Notes under the pieces: model-generated
What the model was told of the DNA's origin: nothing
Databases searched by the model: none
Seen by the model: only the letters and a program-made list of their open reading frames with translations
In this document: positions 22,189 to 31,098 of the stretch, in pieces
Layout: every line of letters starts with the position of its first letter
Position numbering within the stretch: the stretch's first letter is position 1
Translations under genes and position numbers: made by a program
Origin: Acidovorax sp.
GTDB lineage: Bacteria; Pseudomonadota; Gammaproteobacteria; Burkholderiales; Burkholderiaceae_C
DNA length: 64,000 nucleotides
Direction of reading: 5' to 3'
Assembly (NCBI RefSeq): GCF_027492855.1
Contig: NZ_JAPUDY010000108.1
Coordinates: 1-64,000, forward strand

Positions 22189-23508
22189 GTGGCTACTAGC
22201 GCGGCTCAAATTGCAAAGACCGGCAAGTTCGGCGACCTGCGTCGTCGACTGGTTTTTCTGTTGCTTGCGCTGGTCGTGTATCGCATCGGGGCGCATATTC
22301 CCGTGCCCGGTATCGATCCAGCCCAACTCCAGCAGTTGTTCAGCGGCCAGCAAGGCGGGATCCTGAACCTGTTCAACATGTTTTCGGGTGGTGCGCTTTC
22401 GCGCTTCACGGTTTTCGCTCTGGGGATCATGCCGTACATCTCGGCTTCGATCATCATGCAGCTGATGACCTACGTGGTTCCCACGTTCGAGCAGTTGAAG
22501 AAGGAAGGCGAAGCCGGGCGCAGGAAGATCACCCAATACACCCGCTATGGGACGTTGGGCCTGGCCCTGTTCCAGTCGTTGGGTATTGCGGTCGCGTTGG
22601 AAAGCTCTGCTGGCCTGGTGTTGAGCCCCGGTTTTGGGTTCCGCATGACGGCCGTAGTCAGCCTGACAGCCGGAACGATGTTCCTGATGTGGTTGGGTGA
22701 GCAGATCACCGAACGTGGTTTGGGCAACGGTATCTCGATTCTCATTTTCGCGGGTATCGCTGCTGGTTTGCCAAGTTCGATTGGTGGGTTGCTGGAGTTG
22801 GTTCGTACCGGCGCCATGAGCATCCTGGCTGCCATCTTCATCGTCCTCGTGGTCGGTCTGGTGACTTACTTCGTGGTGTTCGTGGAGCGTGGTCAGCGGA
22901 AGATTTTGGTGAACTACGCTCGCCGGCAGGTCGGGAATAAGGTGTACGGCGGTCAGTCGTCGCACTTGCCCCTGAAACTGAACATGGCTGGCGTGATTCC
23001 TCCGATCTTTGCCTCGTCGATCATCCTGTTGCCTGCAACGGTGGTGAACTGGTTCAGCGCGGGTGAATCGATGCGTTGGCTGAAGGACATCTCTGGTGCT
23101 CTGACCCCTGGTCAGCCCATTTATGTGATGTTCTACGCCGCAGCGATCATCTTCTTCTGCTTCTTTTACACGGCCCTGGTGTTCAACAGCCGTGAAACTG
23201 CAGATAACCTGAAGAAGAGTGGTGCGTTCATTCCGGGCATTCGCCCAGGTGAACAGACCGCACGTTACATCGACAAGATCCTGGTTCGCCTGACTTTGGC
23301 AGGCGCTGTGTACATCACCTTCGTGTGCTTGCTGCCAGAATTCCTGATCTTGAAGTACAACGTTCCGTTCTACTTCGGTGGGACCTCGCTGCTGATCATC
23401 GTGGTGGTGACCATGGACTTCATGGCCCAGGTTCAGAACTACATGATGTCGCAACAGTATGAATCACTGCTCAAGAAAGCCAACTTTAAAGGCAACGCGG
23501 GCGGTTGA
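22189..23508 (+). CDS. secY: Preprotein translocase channel SecY
   Basis: This 439-residue membrane protein forms the Sec channel with SecE and SecG. It has ten expected transmembrane segments, the plug-region [12 protein letters not shown], and the cytoplasmic loops [12 protein letters not shown] and [20 protein letters not shown] that bind SecA or the ribosome. Translation starts at a GTG preceded by GAAGGAAGG. Its stop codon overlaps the ATG of the infA relic (TGATG). Confidence 0.98.
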   Translation: MATSAAQIAKTGKFGDLRRRLVFLLLALVVYRIGAHIPVPGIDPAQLQQLFSGQQGGILNLFNMFSGGALSRFTVFALGIMPYISASIIMQLMTYVVPTFEQLKKEGEAGRRKITQYTRYGTLGLALFQSLGIAVALESSAGLVLSPGFGFRMTAVVSLTAGTMFLMWLGEQITERGLGNGISILIFAGIAAGLPSSIGGLLELVRTGAMSILAAIFIVLVVGLVTYFVVFVERGQRKILVNYARRQVGNKVYGGQSSHLPLKLNMAGVIPPIFASSIILLPATVVNWFSAGESMRWLKDISGALTPGQPIYVMFYAAAIIFFCFFYTALVFNSRETADNLKKSGAFIPGIRPGEQTARYIDKILVRLTLAGAVYITFVCLLPEFLILKYNVPFYFGGTSLLIIVVVTMDFMAQVQNYMMSQQYESLLKKANFKGNAGG

Positions 23509-23645
23509 TGAATAACGGAAAGCGGTGGCCGCAATGCGGTGCCGCTTGCAAAGACTGGATATCGATTGAGTTGGCGCCCCACGATTTTTCGCGGGCACAA
23601 ATTGTGTTCCGTGCGAAGCAGCCGGGACGGATGGAAAAGTTTTAG
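23508..23645 (+). pseudogene. infA relic: 45-codon frame keeping the C-terminal end of IF1
   Basis: An uninterrupted 45-codon frame starts at an ATG overlapping the secY stop and ends 9 bases before rpmJ. Residues 20-37, IELAPHDFSRAQIVFRAK, closely match the conserved IF1 end (VELTPYDLSKGRIVFR in E. coli). infA often sits exactly here, between secY and rpmJ. The first 19 residues ([19 protein letters not shown]) have no IF1 character, and about 35 residues of the OB fold are missing, so it cannot be a working IF1. Either it is a deletion remnant, with IF1 supplied by another infA, or a repurposed small protein. TGATG coupling to secY means it may still be translated. Confidence 0.75.
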
Positions 23646-23654
23646 GAGAATGCA

Positions 23655-23768
23655 ATGAGAGTTTCGGCTTCGGTCAAAAAAATCTGCCGCAACTGCAAGA
23701 TCATCCGCCGCAAGGGTGTGGTGCGCGTGATCTGCACGGATCTGCGTCACAAGCAGCGCCAAGGTTGA
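23655..23768 (+). CDS. rpmJ: Ribosomal protein bL36, zinc-binding form
   Basis: This 37-residue protein ([20 protein letters not shown], ending KQRQG) has the zinc ligands Cys11, Cys14, Cys27 and His32, so it is the zinc-dependent L36. AGGAG precedes the ATG. Its place between the infA relic and rpsM is standard. Confidence 0.97.
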   Translation: MRVSASVKKICRNCKIIRRKGVVRVICTDLRHKQRQG

Positions 23769-23791
23769 TTGGAAAGTATTAGAGGACGCAT

Positions 23792-24157
23792 ATGGCACGT
23801 ATCGCTGGCATTAACATTCCGCCGCACAAGCACGCGGAAATCGGTTTGACCGCCATTTTTGGCATTGGTCGCACCCGCGCTCGCAAGATTTGCGAAGCAA
23901 CTGGTATCGCTTACTCCAAGAAGATCAAAGATCTGACGGATGGCGATCTGGAAAAAATTCGCGAGCAAATCGAGCAGTTCACCATTGAAGGTGACCTGCG
24001 CCGCGAAACCACGATGAACATCAAGCGTTTGATGGACATCGGCTGCTATCGGGGCTTCCGCCATCGCCGCGGTCTGCCAATGCGTGGTCAGCGCACCCGT
24101 ACCAATGCACGCACTCGCAAGGGTCCGCGCAAGGGTGCAGCTGCACTGAAGAAATAA
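23792..24157 (+). CDS. rpsM: Ribosomal protein uS13
   Basis: This 121-residue 30S head protein contacts the 50S subunit and tRNA. It starts [20 protein letters not shown] and ends with the basic [18 protein letters not shown] tail. It opens the alpha-operon part of the cluster. Confidence 0.98.
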   Translation: MARIAGINIPPHKHAEIGLTAIFGIGRTRARKICEATGIAYSKKIKDLTDGDLEKIREQIEQFTIEGDLRRETTMNIKRLMDIGCYRGFRHRRGLPMRGQRTRTNARTRKGPRKGAAALKK

Positions 24158-24173
24158 AGATTGAAAGATCATC

Positions 24174-24578
24174 ATGGCCAAGTCTCCTGCCAATAACGCG
24201 GCACAGCGCGTTCGCAAGAAAGTCCGGAAGAACGTTTCGGACGGTATTGCACACGTGCACGCCTCGTTCAACAACACCATCATCACGATCACCGACCGCC
24301 AAGGCAACGCCTTGTCCTGGGCTTCGTCCGGTGGCCAAGGTTTCAAGGGCTCGCGCAAGTCCACTCCCTTCGCAGCCCAGGTGGCTTCGGAAGTGGCCGG
24401 TCGCGCTGCCATCGATCAAGGTATCAAGAACCTTGACGTCGAAATCAAGGGCCCTGGTCCTGGCCGTGAATCGTCGGTGCGCGCTCTGGGCGCACTGGGC
24501 ATCCGCATCACGTCAATCTCCGACGTGACCCCGGTGCCACACAACGGCTGCCGCCCTCAAAAGCGTCGTCGTATCTAA
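24174..24578 (+). CDS. rpsK: Ribosomal protein uS11
   Basis: This 134-residue platform protein has [20 protein letters not shown] and the C-terminal [18 protein letters not shown], both diagnostic. It is followed by a 90-base spacer with strong RNA hairpins before rpsD. Confidence 0.98.
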   Translation: MAKSPANNAAQRVRKKVRKNVSDGIAHVHASFNNTIITITDRQGNALSWASSGGQGFKGSRKSTPFAAQVASEVAGRAAIDQGIKNLDVEIKGPGPGRESSVRALGALGIRITSISDVTPVPHNGCRPQKRRRI

Positions 24579-24594
24579 TCTCTCTAAGCCCACC

Positions 24595-24645
24595 GCCGCC
24601 TGTGAACGCGAAAGCGCCTCAGGCGGCTCCCGCAATGGTTTGCGG
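24595..24645 (+). promoter_or_regulatory. Structured spacer ahead of rpsD
   Basis: Two hairpins are stacked here. GCCGCCTG (24595-24602) pairs with CAGGCGGC (24620-24627) and encloses CGC-GAAA-GCG, a small GNRA-capped stem. CCGCAA-TGGT-TTGCGG follows at 24630-24645, 20 bases before the rpsD start region. S4, the rpsD product, is a translational repressor in many bacteria, so an autoregulatory site is plausible but unproven. Confidence 0.55.
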
Positions 24646-24668
24646 TAGATGACAAAAAGGAAGCTCAA

Positions 24669-25292
24669 GTGGCACGTTACCTCGGCCCCAAGGCCAAACT
24701 CTCCCGCCGTGAAGGCACGGACCTGTTCCTGAAGAGCGCACGTCGCTCGATCGCAGACAAGTCCAAGTTCGACTCCAAGCCTGGTCAGCACGGCCGCACC
24801 TCGGGTGCCCGTACCTCTGACTACGGTCTGCAACTGCGTGAAAAGCAGAAGGTCAAGCGCATGTACGGCGTGCTCGAAAAGCAATTCCGCCGCTACTTCG
24901 AAGCCGCCGAAGGCAAGAAGGGCAACACCGGCGCAAACCTGCTGTTCCTGCTCGAATCCCGTCTCGACAACGTGGTGTATCGCATGGGCTTCGGTTCGAC
25001 CCGCGCTGAAGCGCGTCAACTGGTGTCGCACAAGGCGATCACGGTGAACGGTAAGTCCGTGAACATCGCTTCGTACCTCGTGAAGACGGGTGACGTGGTG
25101 GCCGTGCGTGAAAAGTCCAAGAAGCAAGCCCGTATCGTGGAAGCCCTGCAATTGGCAGCTCAAGTGGGCATGCCTGCATGGGTCGACGTGAACGCCGACA
25201 AGGCCGAAGGCATCTTCAAGAAGGTGCCAGACCGCGATGAGTTCGGTGCTGACATCAACGAATCCTTGATCGTTGAGTTGTACTCGCGCTAA
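24669..25292 (+). CDS. rpsD: Ribosomal protein uS4
   Basis: This 207-residue 16S-binding protein begins at a GTG ([20 protein letters not shown]) preceded by AAGGAAG. It is the cysteine-free form without the N-terminal zinc finger. The S4 RNA-binding domain includes [20 protein letters not shown] and [20 protein letters not shown]. It nucleates 30S assembly. Confidence 0.98.
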   Translation: MARYLGPKAKLSRREGTDLFLKSARRSIADKSKFDSKPGQHGRTSGARTSDYGLQLREKQKVKRMYGVLEKQFRRYFEAAEGKKGNTGANLLFLLESRLDNVVYRMGFGSTRAEARQLVSHKAITVNGKSVNIASYLVKTGDVVAVREKSKKQARIVEALQLAAQVGMPAWVDVNADKAEGIFKKVPDRDEFGADINESLIVELYSR

Positions 25293-25332
25293 TCGCTCGG
25301 TATAGAAGAGTATTTCGAGAAAACCGTCCCTG

Positions 25333-25352
25333 AACCGCGAGGCATCGCGGTT
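25333..25352 (+). promoter_or_regulatory. Hairpin between rpsD and rpoA
   Basis: AACCGCGA-GGCA-TCGCGGTT is a perfect 8-bp stem with a 4-base loop in the 118-base spacer. No T-run follows, so it is more likely a processing or stability element than a terminator. Confidence 0.5.
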
Positions 25353-25410
25353 TAGGCGCTTCACCAGCCTTACCGGTGTAACGAGCTGGGGGTATTGAGA
25401 GGAAGTCTGA

Positions 25411-26403
25411 ATGCAAACCAATTTGCTGAAACCCAAGGCGATCAATGTCGAGCAGCTTGGCCACAACCGTGCCAAGGTCGCGCTGGAGCCGTTCGAGCGT
25501 GGCTATGGCCACACGCTGGGCAATGCCATCCGGCGCGTCCTGCTCTCGTCCATGGTGGGTTACGCAGCGACGGAAGTCACCATTGCAGGCGTTCTGCACG
25601 AGTACTCGTCCATTGACGGCGTTCAAGAAGATGTGGTCAACATTCTCCTGAACTTGAAGGGCGTAGTCTTTAAGCTGCACAACCGCGACGAAGTCACGTT
25701 GAGCCTGCGCAAGGATGGTGAAGGCGTGGTGACCGCGCGCGACATCCAGACGCCCCACGACGTGGAAATCGTCAACCCTGACCATGTGATTGCCAATCTG
25801 TCGCAAGGCGGCAAGTTGGACATGCAGATCAAGGTGGAAAAGGGCCGTGGCTATGTGCCAGGCAACCTGCGCCGCTATGCCGACGAATCGACCAAGTCGA
25901 TCGGCCGCATCGTGCTGGACGCCTCGTTCTCCCCCGTGAAGCGCGTGAGCTACACCGTGGAAAGCGCCCGTGTGGAGCAGCGTACCGACCTGGACAAGCT
26001 GGTTGTCGAGATTGAGACCAATGGTGCCATCACGGCGGAAGACGCAGTGCGCGCATCCGCCAAGATCTTGGTGGAACAACTGGCTGTGTTCGCACAGCTG
26101 GAAGGTGGCGAGCTGGCTGCGTTTGACGCACCTGCAGGTCCACGTGGCAATGCAACGTTCGACCCGATTCTGCTGCGTCCTGTGGACGAGCTGGAGTTGA
26201 CCGTGCGTTCCGCCAACTGCCTGAAGGCCGAGAACATCTACTACATCGGTGACCTGATCCAGCGCACCGAGAACGAGCTGCTCAAGACGCCTAACCTGGG
26301 CCGCAAGTCGCTCAACGAAATCAAGGAAGTGCTTGCCTCGCGTGGTCTCACGCTGGGTATGAAGCTCGAAAACTGGCCACCAGCCGGTTTGGACAAGCGC
26401 TAA
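25411..26403 (+). CDS. rpoA: RNA polymerase alpha subunit
   Basis: This 330-residue protein has the dimerising N-terminal domain ([20 protein letters not shown], then RRVLLSSM) and the C-terminal DNA- and activator-binding domain ([20 protein letters not shown], then [18 protein letters not shown]). Length and position (rpsD-rpoA-rplQ) are normal. Confidence 0.99.
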   Translation: MQTNLLKPKAINVEQLGHNRAKVALEPFERGYGHTLGNAIRRVLLSSMVGYAATEVTIAGVLHEYSSIDGVQEDVVNILLNLKGVVFKLHNRDEVTLSLRKDGEGVVTARDIQTPHDVEIVNPDHVIANLSQGGKLDMQIKVEKGRGYVPGNLRRYADESTKSIGRIVLDASFSPVKRVSYTVESARVEQRTDLDKLVVEIETNGAITAEDAVRASAKILVEQLAVFAQLEGGELAAFDAPAGPRGNATFDPILLRPVDELELTVRSANCLKAENIYYIGDLIQRTENELLKTPNLGRKSLNEIKEVLASRGLTLGMKLENWPPAGLDKR

Positions 26404-26412
26404 GCTATAATC

Positions 26413-26443
26413 ATGAGCTCTCTGAAAAGGGATCTCATTTTTT
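26413..26443 (+). terminator. Probable intrinsic terminator or attenuator between rpoA and rplQ
   Basis: ATGAGCTCTC (26413-26422) pairs with GGGATCTCAT (26429-26438) with one mismatch and one G-T pair, loop TGAAAA, then TTTTTT. TATAAT lies just before it (26406-26411) but has no good -35 box. A second stem GACTCTCC/GGGGAGTC follows at 26444-26462. Some transcripts may end here before rplQ. Confidence 0.6.
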
Positions 26444-26546
26444 GACTCTCCTCAGGGGAGTCTTGTTCCGTCAGAGGAACAGTGCCTCGGGCAGTACCTG
26501 ACACGGCTGCCTGATTTAATTACATAGACAGTAGAAAGAAAGCACC

Positions 26547-26939
26547 ATGCGTCACGGACACGGCCTTCGCAAACTCAATCGCACCAGCTCGCACCGCCTC
26601 GCGATGCTGCAAAACATGATGAACTCGCTCATCGAGCACGAAGTCATCAAGACCACGGTTCCCAAGGCCAAGGAACTGCGCCGCGTGATCGAGCCCATGA
26701 TCACTCTGGCCAAGGAAGACTCCGTGGCCAACCGCCGCCTGGCTTTCAACCGCCTGCGCGACCGTGACAGCGTGACCAAGTTGTTCAACGACCTGGGGCC
26801 TCGTTTCAAGGTGCGTCCTGGTGGTTACACCCGCATCCTGAAGATGGGCTTCCGCGTGGGCGACAACGCGCCCATGGCATTGGTCGAATTGGTCGATCGT
26901 GCTGCAGAAACCGAAAATAATTCGGCAGCAGCTGAATAA
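26547..26939 (+). CDS. rplQ: Ribosomal protein bL17
   Basis: This 130-residue protein starts [20 protein letters not shown] and has the [20 protein letters not shown] motif. It ends with a short acidic and asparagine-rich tail. It is the last protein gene of the cluster; the initiator tRNA starts 23 bases after it. Confidence 0.98.
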   Translation: MRHGHGLRKLNRTSSHRLAMLQNMMNSLIEHEVIKTTVPKAKELRRVIEPMITLAKEDSVANRRLAFNRLRDRDSVTKLFNDLGPRFKVRPGGYTRILKMGFRVGDNAPMALVELVDRAAETENNSAAAE

Positions 26940-26944
26940 TAGGG

Positions 26945-26950
26945 TATAAT
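26945..26950 (+). promoter_or_regulatory. -10 element for the initiator tRNA
   Basis: A perfect TATAAT lies 5 bases after the rplQ stop codon and 12 bases before the tRNA. No strong -35 hexamer is visible at the right distance inside the rplQ end, so the tRNA may be made both from this site and by read-through. Confidence 0.5.
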
Positions 26951-26961
26951 TTATTTCTTAC

Positions 26962-27038
<77 letters not shown>

Positions 27039-27063
27039 ATATGTAGCGGTATACGCTTGCAGC

Positions 27064-27091
27064 AAACGCCCACTCAATAGTGGGCGTTTTT
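27064..27091 (+). terminator. Intrinsic terminator after the initiator tRNA
   Basis: AAACGCCCACT (27064-27074), loop CAAT, AGTGGGCGTTT (27079-27089), then a T-run. This 11-bp stem ends the ribosomal and tRNA transcription unit. Confidence 0.95.
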
Positions 27092-27331
27092 GTTTGTGCA
27101 GACTATGGACTTGCTCTGGCTACTGCTTGAGGTTTCCGTACCACGCTGCCAGCCATCATCACGAGGACGGTGGCGCCATGATTCATGCCTTGTGGGCCGA
27201 TGAGTCTCCGCCAGCCCATGCCATTCAGCATGGAGGCATGCGGTGTGTGGGTCATGGCTTTCGGGGTCAAGCCGTGACCATCCAGAGATATCCCCCTGGC
27301 AGGTCTTCGATAGGCGTCGCGGACGCTTTGT
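27092..27331. other. Spacer without a recognised gene
   Basis: The 240 bases between the tRNA terminator and the end of the convergent deacylase gene contain an open frame from 27094 on the plus strand. It has no ribosome-binding site, no recognisable domain and an odd Cys/His/Gly composition, so I do not call it. No repeat or promoter was evident. Confidence 0.5.
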
Positions 27332-28801
27332 TTAGACCTGGGTCTGCCTGCGGATGAAGCGTCCGGCGCGCGCTCCGGTCGCGCGGTCGGCGGCGGTGTA
27401 GCTCAGCACACCATTGACCCAGACTTGTTCGATGCCTTCGCTGAACTGCACGGGTTTTTCGTAGCTCGCGGTGTCGCGCACGCGTGTCGGGTCGAACACC
27501 ACCACATCCGCCATGTAGCCAACTTCCAGCCGCCCGCGCTCGCCGATGCGAAAACGCTGGGCGGACAGACCGGTCATTTTGTGAATGGCTTCCTCCAGCC
27601 GCAGCAGACCCTTCTCGCGCCAGTAGCACGCCAGAACGCGCGGGAAGGCGCCCCAAAGGCGCGGGTGCGGGCGCTCGTCATGGGGTAGTCCGTCTGAGCC
27701 GATCATGGCCAGCGGATGCGCAATGACGCGCTCCACATCGTCTTCGCGCATCTGGAAGTAGCAGGCGCCGCCGGGCTGCAGCCGGTCACACGCAGCCTGC
27801 TCGGTCACGTTCCATTCCCTAGCAATGTCTTTGAGATAACGGCCCACCATCTCGGGGTGGGGCTGGCTGCCAGTGATCAGGATGTCGATCACACCGTCCA
27901 CCAGGTCGGTGCGCAGCACCGTCGAGCCTGCGGTGTAGGGGTACACGTCGAGGCCGATGGGCTGGCCCTGGGCCAGTGATTCGATCAACGGTAGTGTCTC
28001 GCGCGTCCGACCCCAGTTAGAGGCGCCAGCGCATTTGTGGTGTGAGAGTACCAACGGCAGGCCGGCCTGCCGGGCTGTGAGCGCCGCCTCCTGAAGCGCG
28101 GGCAAGATACCGGCGAGCTCGTCACGGATGTGGGTGGCGTACACGCCGCCATTGCGGGCCGCCACGCTGGCCAGTTCGGTCAGCTCGATAAGGTCCGCCG
28201 CGTAGGCCTCCTTGTAGAACACGCCAGACGACAGGCCCAGTGCGCCCGCATCCATGGCCTCCTGCATATCAGCCGCCATGGCTGCGCGCTCGTCGGCCGT
28301 GGCCGCGCGGCCCAGCTCGGGCAGTTGGCGCATGCGCAAAGCCGTGTGGCCCAGCAGCGCTGCTACATTCACACCGGGCTGCGCTGCGTCCACGGCCTGG
28401 GCGTAGTCGGCCATGCTGGCGTGGCGGAACTGGCGTTTGCCCAGCAGGGACAGCGGCGCGGCTGGAGCGTCAGTCACCATGGGCGCCAGCGAGATACCAC
28501 AGTTGCCCACGATCACCGTGGTCACGCCTTGCGAGAGCTTGGGCAACATGTCGGGCGCATCGATAGCGGCGGCGTCGTCATGTGTGTGGACGTCGATGAA
28601 ACCGGGTGCGATCACGCGGCCCGTGCAGTCGATGCTTTCCATTGCCATTCCGGCGAGCAGCGCGGGGTCGATGGTGCCGGGAGCGGCCAGCGCCACGATG
28701 CGGTCGCCCGCCAGAAGCAGGTCGCCTGTCCATCCGGGGCGGTCCGTGCCATCGATGATCGTTCCGTTCTTCAGCAGCGTTGCGGGCTGTTGTTGTTTCA
28801 T
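27332..28801 (-). CDS. N-acyl-D-amino-acid deacylase (D-aminoacylase)
   Basis: This 489-residue metal-dependent amidohydrolase has NGTIIDGTDRPGWTGDLLL, the metal motif APGFIDVHTHDD near residue 66, GNCGISLAP, ATHIRDE near residue 222, LSHHKCAG and AMIGSDGLPHDERPHPRLWG. It should hydrolyse N-acyl-D-amino acids to free D-amino acids and an acid. The ATG at 28801 overlaps the RpiR stop codon (TGATG). It is the last gene of the operon whose deaminase could consume its product. Confidence 0.93.
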   Translation of the reverse strand: MKQQQPATLLKNGTIIDGTDRPGWTGDLLLAGDRIVALAAPGTIDPALLAGMAMESIDCTGRVIAPGFIDVHTHDDAAAIDAPDMLPKLSQGVTTVIVGNCGISLAPMVTDAPAAPLSLLGKRQFRHASMADYAQAVDAAQPGVNVAALLGHTALRMRQLPELGRAATADERAAMAADMQEAMDAGALGLSSGVFYKEAYAADLIELTELASVAARNGGVYATHIRDELAGILPALQEAALTARQAGLPLVLSHHKCAGASNWGRTRETLPLIESLAQGQPIGLDVYPYTAGSTVLRTDLVDGVIDILITGSQPHPEMVGRYLKDIAREWNVTEQAACDRLQPGGACYFQMREDDVERVIAHPLAMIGSDGLPHDERPHPRLWGAFPRVLACYWREKGLLRLEEAIHKMTGLSAQRFRIGERGRLEVGYMADVVVFDPTRVRDTASYEKPVQFSEGIEQVWVNGVLSYTAADRATGARAGRFIRRQTQV

Positions 28802-29751
28802 CAATGCTCTTTCTGGCCCGGTTTGGGCAAACCGGGCCCGTGGTCCAAGGCGCCTGAATATTCGGCACTGTCGAACCCGTGCTGATGCAGGAGTTGCTTG
28901 AATTGCAGCAGTCCGCGCGTGGCCACCGGTCCGAGTTGTTGGGCCAGGCGCACCATCAGAATCTCGATCACCACCAAGTGGGCCAGGTAGGCTTCGGTGC
29001 CGACGCGCATCACAGCGTCTTGCGGCACCGAAACCGCCAGCACCAGATCGGCCATATCGGCCAGCGGCGTGCCCGGCTGGGTCAGGGCCACCACAGTGGC
29101 GCCTTGCGACCGCGCGAACCGGGCCGCTTCCAACGTGTAAGGCATGCGCCCCACATGCGAGATCACGAAGGCCACGCCCTCGGGGCCAAGGGTGCTGGCC
29201 GAGACCAGTTGCTGGTGCGCGTCGAAGATTGCATTGGCAGTGAGGCCCAGGCGGAACAGTCTGCTCTGGAGTTCACTGGCAGTGAAAGTCGATGCCGAGC
29301 CGACCGAATAGCAATCGATACGTTGCGCCTTGGCGAGCTTGGCGGCCACCTGGTCGATCACGTCCACGTCGATGCGACGGCCCAGCTCGGTCAGTGAGGA
29401 AACGGCCGCATGGATGATCTTGCTGGAGACATCCTGGGCCGTGTCGTCGGCCAGCACGCTGCGGTGCAGATGGGAGCCCGAGACGGCCAGGTCCTGCGCC
29501 AGCGCGAGCATGAACTCGCGCACCGAGTCGTAGCCGAAGCTGCGACAGGTGCGCACGATAGTGGGCATGGAGACACCGGCTTGCTGGGCCAGTTGTTCCA
29601 CCGTGGCTGCCACGGCGGCGCGCGGGTCATCAAGCACCGCGCGCACTACGCTGCGCTGAGCCTCGGGCAGCGTGCCTTGCCGTTCGCGCAGTTGCTGCAG
29701 CAAGCTGGGTGCGGTGCTCGGGGGCAGGGAGGGCGGCAGGCTGTTGGTCAT
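28801..29751 (-). CDS. MurR/RpiR-family transcriptional regulator
   Basis: This 316-residue protein has an N-terminal RpiR helix-turn-helix (ATVEQLAQQAGVSMPTIVRT, about 49-68) and a SIS sugar-isomerase-like domain (YSVGSASTFTASELQSRLFR, then VISHVGRMPYTLEAARFARS). It is encoded inside the operon it probably controls, between the deaminase and the deacylase. Candidate RpiR-type palindromes are present in the promoter at 36647-36733. The effector is unknown: SIS domains usually bind phosphorylated sugars, but the locus suggests an amino-acid or keto-acid signal. Confidence 0.9.
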   Translation of the reverse strand: MTNSLPPSLPPSTAPSLLQQLRERQGTLPEAQRSVVRAVLDDPRAAVAATVEQLAQQAGVSMPTIVRTCRSFGYDSVREFMLALAQDLAVSGSHLHRSVLADDTAQDVSSKIIHAAVSSLTELGRRIDVDVIDQVAAKLAKAQRIDCYSVGSASTFTASELQSRLFRLGLTANAIFDAHQQLVSASTLGPEGVAFVISHVGRMPYTLEAARFARSQGATVVALTQPGTPLADMADLVLAVSVPQDAVMRVGTEAYLAHLVVIEILMVRLAQQLGPVATRGLLQFKQLLHQHGFDSAEYSGALDHGPGLPKPGQKEH

Positions 29752-29766
29752 GTGTCGTCTCCTGTG

Positions 29767-31056
29767 TCAGAACCGGGTACTGATGGCGCCCGTGACGGCA
29801 CCATCGTCTTCCACCAGTGGCATCCAGCGCCATTTGTCGAAGGTGGTGCAGGGGTGGGAAATACCGAGCGCCACGCGGTCCCCAACGCGCGGTGCATTGC
29901 CTTCGCCTGCCGCAGCGTCGAAGCGCAGGTAGGCGTGCTGGTCGTTCAGTGCGCTCACGCTCCAGCCGACAGGGGCAGCCGCCGCCACGCGCTCGCCTCG
30001 CCGCGCCAGCTGTACGGGGATAGGCATCTCCAGGTCGTAGGAAATATCGCGGCGTCCGCAGGTGAGCAGGGCCAGGCCTGGTTCCGGCACAGACTGCACC
30101 ATGGCCCAGACCGTGAGGGCCGGGCGCAGCGAGGCGTCGAGCCCTTCGCGTTGTTCCACGTTCTTGAGAAAGCGAGCGTAGTTGCCGTGGTCGTGCGTCA
30201 CGTAGCAGCCCGAACGCAGCACACCCTCCACGGGGCGCGACAGGCCCTGGGCCTGCAGCAGCGGCACTACCAGGTCGAACACGGCCGAGCCGCCCGCCGT
30301 GAGCAGGATGCGGTCCCGAGCGAACAGATGCTCCCCATCGCAAGCACGTGCGACGTCCTTCACGCGGCGCACCAGTGCGGTGACCTCGCGGGCGTCGTGC
30401 TCGTTGTCGCAGCGGGCCACGCCGCCTTCATAGCATTCGATGCCATCGAACTGCACGGCCTTCGAGGCTGCCAGGGCTCGCGCCAGGGCCAGCGCCTCGT
30501 CCAGCGTGCGGCAGCCGGTGCGCTGGCCGGGTATGCCCATCTCCAGCAGCACGTTGAACACACGGGCGCAGCCCCGGCGTTGTTTCCAGTCCTCGACCAG
30601 CGCAAGCTGCGCCAGCGAATCGACGAGGAACCACACCGTGAGATCCGCATGGCGCGCCAATAGTGCATCGAGCGCGTCCAGGTCGGCATCGCAGACCACC
30701 TGGTTGGCGATGATGACGCGGCGCGCACCGGCCTCCACCCCCACAGCAATCTGGAAAGCCGTGGCGAAGGTCAGGCCCCAGGCGCCGCTGGCCAGCTGCT
30801 GCGCGAAGAGCTGGGGCGACATGGTGGTCTTGCCGTGTGGCGCCAGGGCGATGCCCTTGCGCTCTGCAAAATCCTGCATCCAGGCCAGGTTGTGCACCAG
30901 CGCCGTGCGGCTGAGTACTGCGAGGGGGAACGCCAAGTCGTCGGCCAGTACATTCCAGCCGCGCGCGCGGATCTCGCTCGCGCGGCAGGGCGCAGCCGCG
31001 ATGGGGAAACTCTTGCTGGTGGCGTCCAGGGTGAAGTCAGCGGTGGTGTCTGTCAT
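29767..31056 (-). CDS. PLP-dependent D-amino acid deaminase (D-serine dehydratase-like fold)
   Basis: This 429-residue alanine-racemase-fold enzyme is of the DSD1/D-threonine aldolase type. The PLP lysine lies in LAPHGKTTMSPQLFAQQL near residue 74, and metal- or substrate-binding residues in the C-terminal GISHPCTTFDKWRWMPLV. The family includes D-serine dehydratase and 3-hydroxyaspartate dehydratase, which release ammonia through enamine intermediates. This fits the RidA gene at the other end of the locus. The exact substrate cannot be read. An aldolase activity is the main alternative. Confidence 0.85.
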   Translation of the reverse strand: MTDTTADFTLDATSKSFPIAAAPCRASEIRARGWNVLADDLAFPLAVLSRTALVHNLAWMQDFAERKGIALAPHGKTTMSPQLFAQQLASGAWGLTFATAFQIAVGVEAGARRVIIANQVVCDADLDALDALLARHADLTVWFLVDSLAQLALVEDWKQRRGCARVFNVLLEMGIPGQRTGCRTLDEALALARALAASKAVQFDGIECYEGGVARCDNEHDAREVTALVRRVKDVARACDGEHLFARDRILLTAGGSAVFDLVVPLLQAQGLSRPVEGVLRSGCYVTHDHGNYARFLKNVEQREGLDASLRPALTVWAMVQSVPEPGLALLTCGRRDISYDLEMPIPVQLARRGERVAAAAPVGWSVSALNDQHAYLRFDAAAGEGNAPRVGDRVALGISHPCTTFDKWRWMPLVEDDGAVTGAISTRF

Positions 31057-31098
31057 GTCGTCTCGTCGTGTTGGTGGGGCGCAGCGGGGCAGAGCCGG

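Noticed and set aside
21709-23454. Open frame of 581 codons on the minus strand, opposite rplO and secY
   Set aside because: The opposite strand encodes universally conserved genes. The frame is rich in His, Gln and Arg and has no domain.
27094-27357. 87-codon frame after the tRNA terminator
   Set aside because: No ribosome-binding site, no known domain, overlap with the 3' end of the deacylase gene, and Cys/His-rich odd composition.
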